Part shown: positions 54,545 through 63,583 of the stretch, one piece after another
Layout: every line of letters starts with the position of its first letter
Numbering within the stretch: position 1 is the first letter of the stretch
Origin: Blastobasis lacticolella
Taxonomy: Eukaryota; Arthropoda; Insecta; Lepidoptera; Blastobasidae
NCBI GenBank assembly: GCA_905147135.1
Contig: LR990058.1
Location: 13,119,349 to 13,183,348, forward strand
Reading direction: 5' to 3'
Length of the DNA stretch: 64,000 nt
Notes under the pieces: generated by a model
What the model was told of the DNA's origin: nothing
What the model saw: only the letters and a program-made list of their open reading frames with translations
Databases searched by the model: none
Made by a program: the position numbers and the translations under genes

Positions 54545-54800
54545 TTCCATTATAAGTAATAGACTAGGGTAGGGGTAAGGTAGTAGTTAGAGTAAGGTTA
54601 GGGTAGGGTAGGGTCGGGTAGGAGTAAGATAGCGGTAAGGTAGTATAGGGTGGGGTAGGGGTAAGATAGTGGTAGGGTCGGGGTAAGATGGTGGTAGAGT
54701 AGGGGTAAGGTAGTGGTAGGGTAGGGTTAAGGCAATGGTAGGATAGGGTAGGGGTAAGGTAGCGGTAGGGTAGGGATAGGATAGAGTAGGACGGGAGCGA
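54545..54800. repeat. G-rich minisatellite (GGGGTAAGGTAGTGGTAG-like)
   Basis: About 250 bp of diverged units built from ggtagggt, ggggtaag and atagtggtagg steps. One strand is G-rich with many GGG runs; the other is purely C/A/T-rich. Related C-rich stretches occur inside repeat W (30905, 31750) and at 59690-59755. Confidence 0.85.
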
Positions 54801-54989
54801 CTACCTATCACATGCAGCATGTGTGATGCACGCTCACTTAAAAGTCTGTCTGGCGGTGGCGTGGGGGCCGGGTCGCTCTTTTCCTTCAAATATGGTTGAA
54901 TTGGACGATGGCTGGGCCCTGCGTTATACTCGTGAACGGGTGCTGCCTTGGTGGACTGGCTTACTCTTGCTTTAGTTTTAGGCGCTTTT

Positions 54990-55230
54990 TTTTAATTATA
55001 CTAGACATACCTATATGTATAATATATCGAACGCGTTCCGGCACTGACTGGCATCGTCGAGCACGGTTCGGTCGTGATTGGCGTGGGATACGTTTATCTA
55101 CGGCCATAGGGCGGTCAGCGTGTCACTGTGTGTTTCCTTCCTACTTTTCTACCCCCCTCTTTTTTGACGATTGAAAGAGATATTTAATGTCCTAATCAAT
55201 AAAGAAATTATGAACTTTGAACTCTGAACT
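54990..55230 (+). mobile_element. possible LINE 3' UTR end
   Basis: Ends 'caataaagaaattatgaact' with a short ttgaactctgaact reiteration, a layout common to Jockey/R1-like 3' ends. The 5' limit is unclear and no coding part is seen. Confidence 0.35.
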
Positions 55231-55260
55231 ATATAGTTAGTGGTCTTATGGTAGTCTCAC

Positions 55261-55423
55261 CGACAGTGAGCGAGAAGAGATCCGACTTGTCGAGCAGCAG
55301 CGCGACGTGCTTCCAGCCGAATCGATCGAAGATGCTGGTGAAGACGCGAGGCAGGCGACACTGGCAGTACGACATGCGGGTCAGCGTTGGGTACTTCCCT
55401 TTGTTGTTGAAGAGGGACTGCGG
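55261..55423 (-). CDS. receptor guanylate cyclase, ectodomain exon (YPTLTR)
   Basis: This 163-nt exon starts after a gtccacag acceptor and ends at a gtgaga donor, in phase 0 and leaving one base. It reads PQSLFNNKGKYPTLTRMSYC, QCRLPRVFTSIFDRFGWKHV, ALLLDKSDLFSLTVG. K-(Y/F)-P/A-x-L-T-R followed by F..(I/L)...(F/L)GW..(V/Q)A(L)(L/M)(L/Y) is the first-lobe signature of natriuretic-peptide-type ectodomains. It is the most N-terminal exon of the window that clearly belongs to the domain; the text before PQSL (roughly half the first lobe) is not visible. A decayed partial duplicate lies at 56036-56110. Confidence 0.95.
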
Positions 55424-55554
55424 CTGTGGACAAACATGCGTATGAGGTTCGAATGCCTAGATGGAATGAACTCCCACTCGAAGTCTTTCCTTTGCACTAT
55501 AACACGAAGTCGTTCGTCCGGTAGCTTCCATAAGCAAAAAAAACATTCCCAGAT

Positions 55555-55860
55555 GAGGAGCGCCGGTGGCCGAGTGTTTAAGATATCCGACTCGTAAGCG
55601 AGAGGTACCGTGTTCGAATCTCGCTGCCGTTATGTACCAATGACCAATGAATGATTAGTTGAATGCTAACCGATGCTCTTACGTTGAGAGAAAACATCGT
55701 GATAAAACCTGCACATTCAGGCGACTGAATGCATAACATTGATCCATCCCGTCCAGTTTCCCTTGGTAGGGTCACGAAGGTTAGATGGCAGTCGCTCCAC
55801 TGTAATTATATGATCTGCCAAATTCTGGATCATGGTTAAGGCGGACCCCGAGCCCTCGTG
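55555..55860 (+). mobile_element. SINE-A, 3'-truncated
   Basis: Good head (aggagcgccggtggccgag) and B box (gttcgaatctc). The body runs to 'gcggaccccgagccctcgtg' and then stops short of the usual 3' end. Confidence 0.82.
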
Positions 55861-56035
55861 ACTTATGCGCGCGTGACTTTGTCGTCATGCATATGACCCG
55901 ATAAACATCCCGAGAGGTGTCGGCAAGCGTTCTCGATTGTTTGACGCCCCACATGGCATTTTTGTATTTTGGCTGGCGGCTGCTGTCAACTTAAATTGTG
56001 ACGTTTAGCTTGGTACCACTTTAGGTTCAGTTCAG

Positions 56036-56110
56036 ACACTGCAGTTTCTATCAGCCTCGGATACTTGTCCTTTTTGTTGAATAGGAATTGCGGCTTCGGA
56101 CAAACGAGGT
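56036..56110 (-). pseudogene. decayed partial duplicate of receptor exon 55261-55423
   Basis: The minus strand reads PQFLFNKKDKYPRL after a gtccgaag acceptor-like site; the intact exon reads PQSLFNNKGKYPTL after gtccacag. Similarity covers the exon start and about 15 bp of intron (tttgtcc), then is lost after about 14 codons, where translation soon ends. It is a duplicated 5' border of the exon lacking the rest, so it cannot replace it. Confidence 0.8.
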
Positions 56111-56359
56111 GATGTGGCTCAAGGCTGTAAACATTCTTGCCTAATTAGGTTCAACAGAGTGAACATAGTCGGTTCAGCGCTATTAATATACACCTAGATG
56201 AATGATGTTCAATCTTTGAATCGACGTTTAAGTTCACGCAATGTGGTTTCCCAGAGTACAGTTTAAAATGTAGAATCATTTACCTTAACATCATTATGGC
56301 CTTATCCCCAAATGCTAACTTAAATTCTCCGAAGAAGACGCAATAATAATATATGATGA

Positions 56360-56439
56360 CTACACTTTCACTACACATTATCGGGTTTGTTACCACGGTT
56401 TGCATTGTTTTCACCTCGATATGTGTAGTGAAAGTGTAG
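56360..56439. repeat. 80-bp hairpin element
   Basis: ctacactttcactacacatt (then atcg) pairs with the inverse at 56417-56439 (cgat, then atgtgtagtgaaagtgtag), with one extra base in the left arm and a 33-nt loop. Possibly a minimal MITE. Confidence 0.75.
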
Positions 56440-56614
56440 CGAATAACCACGAAAGTCTTAAAACCTATGTGATTACTCAAATCAGTTACTGAGAGGAACA
56501 CTGGTGAAAGAGGAACGCGACTCCATAACTACTACAAATTTTAACTCTACGGTAAACTGTTCCTCTTACCATAACTGACCCTAAATCTTAATAAGATTCC
56601 ATAGGGACGCTCAC

Positions 56615-56698
56615 CTTGATTCCCTTGGGCAGGTTCTTAAGCTTGTGCATCCGGCTGACCACGCTGGCCGGCGTCTCCAGCTCGCCTTCCGAGGGTGG
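56615..56698 (-). CDS. unassigned 28-codon exon, phase 0-0
   Basis: Between an acceptor ttctttcgtag and a donor gtgagc the minus strand reads PPSEGELETPASVVSRMHKL then KNLPKGIK, with high GC and no stop in this frame; one other frame is closed. Splice sites, composition and strand match the receptor exons. The peptide, however, does not resemble the ANF-receptor text expected just before PQSLFNN, so joining it directly to 55261-55423 is doubtful. It may be a cassette exon, an upstream non-domain exon, or part of another gene. Its length is a multiple of three and allows skipping. Confidence 0.5.
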
Positions 56699-57023
56699 CT
56701 ACGAAAGAAAACAATTTTTATAAAGAAAATCCATAAGAATGTGTGATTGGTCGTACGGTACCCTCCGGCGGAGTAGAAATATCACTAGGTAATTGCTTAC
56801 TAGGCCCACGTACGCCAAGCTGGATTTTCATATTTAAATTATATTTACAACATCTAGATAAGTATATTACATCATCGTCAGCATCGTCACTTACCACCAG
56901 GTGAGAATTGCCAATAGTATATAAATAAAAACATTTTAGCACCGCCAAGAGTTAGGAGTTAGTTAAGAGAATAAATGAGTACTGAAGAAATTTACTGCTA
57001 GCCATGTGGAAGACAATACTCAA

Positions 57024-57145
57024 TAGAGAAGGTTTTAAATCATCATCATCATCATCACCATCTCGGCGTTAAATCCCGGTTGCGCCCCCGCGCTACACGC
57101 GGGGGCCCGGGGTCCGCCTTCCTGCTAGAGAAGGTTTTAAATCAT
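57024..57145 (-). mobile_element. SINE-A, 5'-truncated stub between 20-bp perfect target duplications
   Basis: tagagaaggttttaaatcat occurs at 57024-57043 and 57126-57145. Between them, on the minus strand, is only the last ~65 bp of SINE-A (plus strand: ctcggcgttaaatcccggtt to ggggtccgcctt) with an (ATG)n tail (catcatcatcatcacc on the plus strand). This defines the true 3' end of the SINE family. Confidence 0.9.
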
Positions 57146-57198
57146 AGGACTTTATTCGTGTGCACAAACATGTTTTATAGAATGACTCCTGCACGTAC

Positions 57199-57467
57199 CT
57201 AATCCTAATCAGCGTCATCATCATCCAAGCGTCCGCTTTCCTACTTTTTCTTCTCTATTTTGCGCGATCTCTGGCATCCTCACGTCGCAAGCCGTTGGCT
57301 CTCGCGTCCGACTCGGCGATGTCAATCCATCACTTTTTGGGTCTTCCGCGGGACCTCTTTCCCGATACAGGCAGAGGAAACGGGTATAGGCATCTATTTC
57401 CCAGTATTCCTGGGGCTTACGCAATACGTGACCGAACCAGCGTAGCCGAGATATCTCTAATCCTAAT
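57199..57467 (-). mobile_element. LINE 3' end (RGRPKKRW type) with 11-bp target duplication
   Basis: ctaatcctaat at 57199-57209 and 57457-57467 flank a minus-strand fragment: LRWFGHVLRKPQEYWEID-like codons, GPAEDPKSD-type text in a shifted frame, and a short (GAT)n tail (tcatcatcatcc). It belongs to the same family as 14924-15177. Confidence 0.75.
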
Positions 57468-57789
57468 ATCAATAGTCTAAACCTTCCAATAACGTACTTT
57501 CGTTTGTGCTACAACATCCCATTCAATATTTACATTTTTAACCCACCATGAGCCTGGATTAATTAACTATCTCTAAGTAAGTGACGTGACAATAACATGT
57601 TATTTCAAATCTGACATGAAGGAATAGACTTATACAAATCATTGTGAGAGATGAGATACACCCAAATCATTCACTGTTCATTCTTAACTTGGATTAGTTG
57701 GCTTTGGGCCGATTTCCACTGGCACAATATAAACTGTGACTTAAAAATCAAAACATTAACTCTGAAAAGTAATCACCGGGTTTTTACCG

Positions 57790-57900
57790 CATTTTTTTCC
57801 GGCAGACATACAGGCATGCGGGCCACCTGATGGAAAGTGGTCACCGCCGCCTATGTACATCAGCAACACCAGGGTACTTTAAACTCGGTGAATACTTTCC
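57790..57900. repeat. repeat D fragment
   Basis: 'gcatgcgggccacctgatgg' and 'cgcctatgtacatcagcaac' correspond to the first half of 34185-34420. Confidence 0.45.
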
Positions 57901-58270
57901 AAATGTCCACTAATGACGCGATAGTTTAAACATTACATTAACCGTGAGTTAGTAAGTCCTGAGCTAAAATTTTGGCACAATTAGGCCTTAGTGGCTATTT
58001 GAAGGCTTAAGTGCAAAGGACTGCTGTAGTTTGGTGATGATGACAAACCGCCATGAAGTGACTTATTAGTTGGTATTCGACTAGTTGTAGGTATACTCCA
58101 GAAAGTGTGCTTAGGAGCTGCATAACCCTGCCTGACCCCTTATACTATTAGTCGTCGAAACGAAGACAGGGTTCTACCCCTTCTTAGTTAGTATTCCTCA
58201 CATTCGCTCCAAACACTTCGCTTTATCTTTTCACTGCCTGCGTCTGTATTTCATAGTGAATACAACCCGA

Positions 58271-58279
58271 ATATTTAAG
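58271..58279 (+). promoter_or_regulatory. TATA-like box upstream of the candidate small gene
   Basis: atatttaag lies 108 bp before the ATG at 58387, which would allow a start site near 58300 and an 80-nt leader. In AT-rich DNA this can easily be chance. Confidence 0.2.
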
Positions 58280-58386
58280 GACAGAAGTGACGTATCTCCG
58301 AGCTCGCTTCACAATTAACCTCATATTTTATAATCTCCTTTGACGTCGTCTAAAAATCTTATTTGTCAAGCGCAAACCCGTCTACA

Positions 58387-58771
58387 ATGAAAAAGACAAA
58401 GGTCGTTCCTGTTGCAGAGGTTACCATTCAAAACGGCAAAGCGGCGAGTAAGTTTTGTATGTGTGTGTTTCTAAGGACAGTCGCGTTCATAAATGCATGA
58501 CCACTTTTAGAAAACAATCTTTTGTAGCTATTATGCTGCCACTTATAGGATATTAGGTGCATTGTTAAACAAATGGAATTGGCTAACATTTTGGCGATTT
58601 TGATATTATTTAATAGTTTTTTTCTTTATTCCCTTTTGAAAAATATACTACATGCTATAAAACCTTTTAACAGCTGCACAGAATTTGAAAACCAGCGCCA
58701 TGGCGTCAGCCGTGGCTTTTGCTGAATGTGGCCCCGTCGCACGTCTCCTTATGGCACAGGAAACGAAGTAA
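58387..58771 (+). CDS. candidate two-exon gene, 52-residue unknown protein
   Basis: Exon 1 (58387-58447) reads MKKTKVVPVAEVTIQNGKAA plus one base and meets a perfect GTAAGT donor. Exon 2 (58674-58771) starts after a ttttaacag acceptor with a pyrimidine tract near 58615-58637; its two leading bases complete Thr, then AQNLKTSAMASAVAFAECG, PVARLLMAQETK and a stop. An AATAAA lies 93 nt after the stop. The protein is small and basic at its start, has one Cys, and shows no signal peptide or membrane helix. It is on the opposite strand to the receptor gene. I do not recognise it. Chance or an exonised transposon remains possible; see the inverted repeats at 58471-58935. Confidence 0.45.
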
Positions 58772-58935
58772 CGATAGCATTGTTCCTTTCTCATTGTTTC
58801 CTGTATGCTGTATTATGCCATGTATTGTGCCCAAATATACTGTGCCATGTGTGAGATAGATGTAATAAATGATTTTTATTATTTATTATTTCAAGGTCGT
58901 CTGCATGCACTTATGAACGCGACCGTACCTGCCCT
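58471..58935. repeat. short inverted repeats flanking the candidate exon 2
   Basis: 'agtcgcgttcataaatgcat' (about 58479-58498) is matched in reverse by 'atgcacttatgaacgcgacc' (about 58904-58923). The 20-bp arms differ at a single position. They enclose most of the intron, exon 2 and the polyadenylation signal, as the termini of a ~460-bp MITE would. Confidence 0.55.
58864..58869 (+). other. polyadenylation signal AATAAA
   Basis: aataaa within 'gatgtaataaatgattttt', 93 nt after the stop codon of the 58387-58771 candidate. Supportive only; the surroundings are AT-rich. Confidence 0.35.
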
Positions 58936-59148
58936 TCGCGTCGGGGTGGACTCGGAGTGGGTTATTTGACTTTAAGCGGCATCTAATTAATTATGATATT
59001 AACTTTTAATTTATTAAGCAATATTTATTTAATAATGAACGGCCCATTACGAGTCCATGTTATGAGTAGTTACAGTGAAGTGAAGTTTGTTTCTAATGTG
59101 GTACTTGGTTGGACCTAAATAGATACTCGTAAACAGATTAGGTACAGA

Positions 59149-59409
59149 ATTAATAATAATAATAATAATAATCGTGGACAAATTCACACAGCGCCATCTA
59201 ACCCAAACTAAGCAAAGCATGTACTATGGGTGCTAGCTAACTGATATACTACTTAAATACTTTCTTTTTTTAAATACATATTTGTTATACATAGAACACC
59301 CAGACCCGTAACAGAAATTAAAATTCATCATTTAAATTTCTGCCCGGCCGGGAATCGAACCTCTTGCGTGGCTGACTGGCATGTTGACCACTGAACCACT
59401 CAGGTCGTC
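59149..59409 (-). mobile_element. SINE-B, full-length reference copy
   Basis: On the minus strand from the tRNA-like head (plus strand ends tgaaccactcaggtcgtc) with B box (gggaatcgaacc) through 'ttctgttacgggtctgggtg' and 'ggatggcgctgtgtgaattt'-like text to an (ATT)n tail (plus strand aataataataataataat). Best copy for the family structure: head, central body, 3' half, trinucleotide tail. Confidence 0.87.
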
Positions 59410-59794
59410 ACCAACTGTACCTAAGTAGATACGCAAGTTGATTGAGTGTTTTCCCTATGCGTAGCTACCCAACTATCTCCCTCGCTCTTGAGGTCGAGTT
59501 TGTGATCAATAGGTACGTAGGGTCAATTGTAAACCTCACGCACTTGGTACACGACACTATATTATGTAGGTATTTAAAAAAATGCGGGTAGGCAGTATTC
59601 AGCTACTGCCGTCAGTCTTCGTGAATACATGAGAATTAGCTGCCCGACTCGTCTTCGTTCGCGTGGTTTCAATTAGATCAACTCTACTCCTACTACTACC
59701 CGTACCCTGTCCCTGCCCGTACCCAACCCTTCCCAACCCTCCCATAATCTACTAGGATGTACTGCAAAGTCCACCAGCGGAAGATGGAGCATGC

Positions 59795-60035
59795 CTGTAT
59801 TTTTTTTATGTCATACGGTAGGCAAACAGGCAAGCGGGCCACCACTGCTTATAGACATTAGCAACACCAATGCGTTGCCCACCTGTATAACACGTTGCTC
59901 TGGCAGCAAAAAGGCAAATGCCACTCCACTGCCAAAGCAACGGTTCCCCAAATCCCCACCCCAAGGAGCACTAGAAACCTTACTCACCGGCAGAAATACA
60001 ATACTATTTAAAAACTTTTAAATACTATTTTAAAT
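59795..60035. repeat. repeat D
   Basis: Near-identical to 34185-34420 from 'gtcatacggtaggcaaacag' to 'cggcagaaatacaatactat', lacking about 20 bp after 'gcgggccacc'. Confidence 0.65.
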
Positions 60036-60104
60036 GTTTATAGTCTATGAACAGCCTGTTCACTCTAGCCTTGAAGGTATCTAAATTATAATGATCAGGG
60101 AATA

Positions 60105-60425
60105 CCCAATTTTATCAGGTGGTAGGTCTCTGTCAAGCCTGAGGAGTCCGCCTGGGTGAAAACCACCGCCTTATTTATTTCAGCCGCCAAGCAACAATGC
60201 TTGCATTGCTGTCCCAGTTTGTAGGATACGCTAACAAGGGCAATTACGGGTTGGCATGAGGCATTTCATCTTAGTCCTCACAGTGACAAAGCACCTGCGG
60301 TTTTGCATTTTTGTTAGCTGCAACCTTAATGCATTAATCGTAGATATAATGAGCGACAGTTACCGCTTACCATCAGGTGGACTGTCTGCTCGTTTGTCAC
60401 TGAGTAGAACAAAAAAAAATACACT
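60105..60425 (+). repeat. repeat U, longest copy
   Basis: 'gaggagtccgcctgggtgaa' through 'gcgacagttaccgcttacca' to an A-rich end (aacaaaaaaaaat). Longer in the middle than 8795-9063. Confidence 0.6.
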
Positions 60426-60699
60426 CGCAGGTAACGTTCCAGTCCTTAGGCGTTACACATTATAAAGGTTGAACTAAAGCGGCTCGTGCGGATATCTGGA
60501 AGAACCACGACTTGGGGATGAAGCGCTCGCCCGGATCACGTCTCCCGATGGCGGAAAGAAGTGAGTTCCTACAACTGCTTCGCACACTCTCCAGTGCAAA
60601 ATGCACGAATGATCCAAATTAGCTATTGTTGGATCGATTCGTTGTTCTGACGACGGCTTCGTTGGATACATGTGTTTCCCTTGTTTAGGATTTTTAGGT

Positions 60700-60945
60700 A
60701 GCAAAGGTTTATTTTACCCTTACACTCATGGGTGTCGTACAAGGCGACTAATGTTTTCGAGGCAAAAGATCAAGAGTCTCCGTAGTCTGGAAAATGGGCA
60801 GCAGCATTTTCCATTGTTATATTTAAACACTGCGATCTCCAACCCGCCTGCCAAGCGTGGAGATTATGGCAATACCCTCCCCTTTCGTGGGAGAGGCCCT
60901 AAGTCCTGCAGTGGACTGTTACGGGCTGTGATGATGAAAGGTTTA
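60700..60945 (+). repeat. repeat V
   Basis: Copy of 3535-3812: 'cttacactcatgggtgtcgt', 'ctccaacccgcctgccaagc', 'gtcctgcagtggactgttac', ending gatgatga. Confidence 0.7.
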
Positions 60946-61669
60946 TTTGCCTCGTTTAAGATTCAGATGTTTTCTCTCGTTTAGGATCTCTTAGACCTAA
61001 ATCTCATACGGTGATTAGGGTTGCATCGTTTAAGTATTATTTACTGATTAGGTGGGTTAGCGAAGAAAGAAGAATTCATTGCCGTTCGCTAGCTCATTAA
61101 GCTAAGTGATTCATGTTCTATACTCTTACGAAAGTCAAAGTTACTTGGGCCTTTCTGGCGCTGTGACGTATCGAATTCGACATTTCTAGCTCTATTAAAA
61201 CTATAATATAAATAGATCTTCGACAATAAAGGGTTAGCAAATATCGTTTAGTATAATTTTCTTGCTTGCTCTAGCGACTCAGTGACTTTTAAATTTGTGT
61301 CTAGAGAAAAAATCAAATTATAATGTCGAAAGTGCGAGAATTACCCTCGTAATTGTAAGGGGATGAGGGTCAAATCGATGATGTTTTAAAGAAAGGTCAG
61401 GTCAAGAGCACTCTTAACATACGTTAATGTATAAAAGGTTAATGAATGCGGAAGAAGGGAGAGCGGGTGTTTAAGGATTAATTTGAGTGGATTGTTATAA
61501 ATTTATGTTTACTAGGCGGCTTTCAATACTTAAACACAACATAACGGGTTCGTGTTTCATAAACATTCAATAACAAGAGGATGTTTTAGCGGCCATGTGA
61601 AAATTGTGGTATATATAACTATATTTACGTTTCATAACTACATATGTGTATATTTTATACAGATTGTAG

Positions 61670-61860
61670 TAGACCCGGCGCGATTTCGTTCGCGTACACC
61701 TACTTCACCCCTAGCCACACTTTTTTGCTTATAAACCTTACTCTTGAATCACTGTATCCATTGTTAAAAACCGCATTAAAATCCGTTGCGGAGTTTAAAA
61801 GATCTAAGCGTAGAGAGGACAGACTTCGCGAAGCGCCTTTGTATTATACTATGTATGGAT
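61670..61860 (+). repeat. repeat W
   Basis: 'gacccggcgcgatttcgttc', a reduced C-rich stretch, 'accgcattaaaatccgttgc' and 'gcctttgtattatactatgt'. Same order as 31716-31985. Confidence 0.55.
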
Positions 61861-62244
61861 ATGTGTCTATTTTATTTAGATACGCGGGTTGAGATCGGCA
61901 TACACCGATGATCCCATCGTTCATTGGCAGCACATAGTATATTGCATAAACAATCTAGAAGTTAGACATTGAAAATATATAGATACCATAATTATTCAAA
62001 AGGAACAGCCCTAAGGAAAACCCTAAAATCTCGTTCGCCTTCTCCGCCTCGGGGATTATTCGAAATATGTTTTTGTAAAATCATAACCGAACGGAATCTG
62101 GTGGTTAGGCGCAACGTTGCCTAAACCGCACGCTGTTGAAACATGCCGGTTCCCATTCTACGTCGCGGATTAAAGGATTTACTTACGTCTTAATAAATAA
62201 AAAACGTAAGCAAAATATTTGGCTTTTATTTTTATTATTAGCCA

Positions 62245-62488
62245 GTACATTAGTTGAATGCTAACCGATGCTCTTACGGTGAGGGAAAACATTGTGATGA
62301 AACCTGCACATTCATGCAACTGAATTTGTAACCTTGATCCAAGGTTCCCCTAGCAGCAGGGTTACGAAGGACAGATGGTAGTCGCTTCACTGTAATTACC
62401 TGATCGCCAAATCCTGGATTATGGTCAAGGCGGACCCCGGGCCTTCCTGCTCGAGAGCACAGCCGGGATATTAACGCCAAGATGATTA
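62245..62488 (+). mobile_element. SINE-A, 5'-truncated
   Basis: Starts inside the body at 'gtacattagttgaatgctaa' and runs to 'attaacgccaagatgatt'. Flanks share ttattagcca, a likely target duplication. No pol III head remains. Confidence 0.82.
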
Positions 62489-62782
62489 ATTTCATTTTTT
62501 ATTAGCCATTACTGCATCAGCTCCTTTAAATTCAGAGCGTGCCTAGGCAAGTCCGTATTCAGTTATTTCATTTTATTAGATTCTTTCATCTGCTATTAGA
62601 ATGCAGGGCTTATCTCGAATATTTGACACGAGTCGATTCTATTAGATAAGACGCCAGAGCGTCGACGTATCAAACTGCTACAATTCACGTAATCTCTAAA
62701 AAATTGAATGCAAGTAAGTATATACATAAGTACACCCTATGGTATCATATTTTAGAATTGTTTATGTTACTTAGTGACAAAC

Positions 62783-62912
62783 GAACCTGTTAACAAGGTC
62801 ACGGAGGTCAGGTGGCAGTCGCTCCACTGTAATTACCTGGTCTGCCAATTTCTAGATCATGGTCAAGACGGGCCCTGAGACTTCGCGCGGGGGATATCAC
62901 AACCGCGACATG
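62783..62912 (+). mobile_element. SINE-A, 3' fragment
   Basis: 'aacaaggtcacggaggtcag' to 'atcacaaccgcgacatgata'. Only the last ~130 bp of the family. Confidence 0.7.
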
Positions 62913-63583
62913 ATAACTCCGTGACAAAAAAAATATTCCGATAGAGCAAACAATTCTTAACCTTTTTTACTAAGACATCAAATCTGTGCGCCTAATGGTA
63001 CGGTTGTTATAGGCTATTAGAATAACAATATTCAGTACTGTACACCCATTGGTACTCGTACATAGCGGGCGTACAGGTTTGGCGCCATAGTAACAAAAAT
63101 GTTAGAAAAGCTGTACTCTATCTGAAAAATACAATTTTTGCTTCTGGCCGTCACTTTCAGCTACTTAGTCCAAAATGAAAGATTGCCCGCACAGACGACC
63201 TACAAAAACTGTTTTACGTAAACTGGACCCTCGGCTAAAAAGGCCGGCTAAATCGAGGGCAAAAAGTACCTAAGTGAAAAATAAAATAAACGTCAGATCC
63301 AGTGTCATCAACATGCCAGAGCAACGATCGATGGGCCGAGCCCCGGGGCGGCGGGGCTTCGCGATTGTGTTCAGTATCACCATGGAAACACGAAAGATTT
63401 CACCGCTTGCTAATGAGCAACTTTGCTTTGATAGGATTTAGCTGGAATTGGGGAATGAGGTAACATAATACACATGTCGCAGCCGGATGGTTAAATTAGC
63501 CGGTTAACTAAACGGCTAGCTTTTTGAGCAATTATTTAGTTGAAAATTTGCCAGTTTCATAAGATTTTAAAGTGATGTTGAAA

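Larger units (their letters stand above)
49329..55260. other. 5.9-kb intron with a young Jockey insertion
   Basis: Contains a SINE-A (49414-49767), a LINE tail (50140-50228), a repeat V copy (51297-51530), a 5'-inverted Jockey element (51821-53723), a short hairpin, a transposon-derived coding fragment (54110-54480), a G-rich minisatellite (54545-54800) and a possible LINE 3' end. Stretches 50480-51290 and 53740-54000 show nothing assignable. Confidence 0.6.
55424..56614. other. interval with SINE-A and decayed duplicate exon
   Basis: Holds a SINE-A (55555-55860), the broken exon copy (56036-56110) and a hairpin element (56360-56439). The rest is unassigned. Confidence 0.55.

Noticed and set aside
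54545..54800. Telomeric repeat array (TTAGG)n
   Set aside because: Only a single ttaggg-like step occurs; units are GGTAGGG/GGGGTAAG variants, not the insect telomere pentamer.
54896..55174. 92-codon plus frame next to the minisatellite
   Set aside because: No family motif, and its sequence runs into what looks like a retroelement 3' UTR.
60474..60704. GC-richer 120-bp stretch (60480-60600) as a receptor exon
   Set aside because: No frame gives ANF-receptor text with acceptor and donor in place; it looks like an old repeat.
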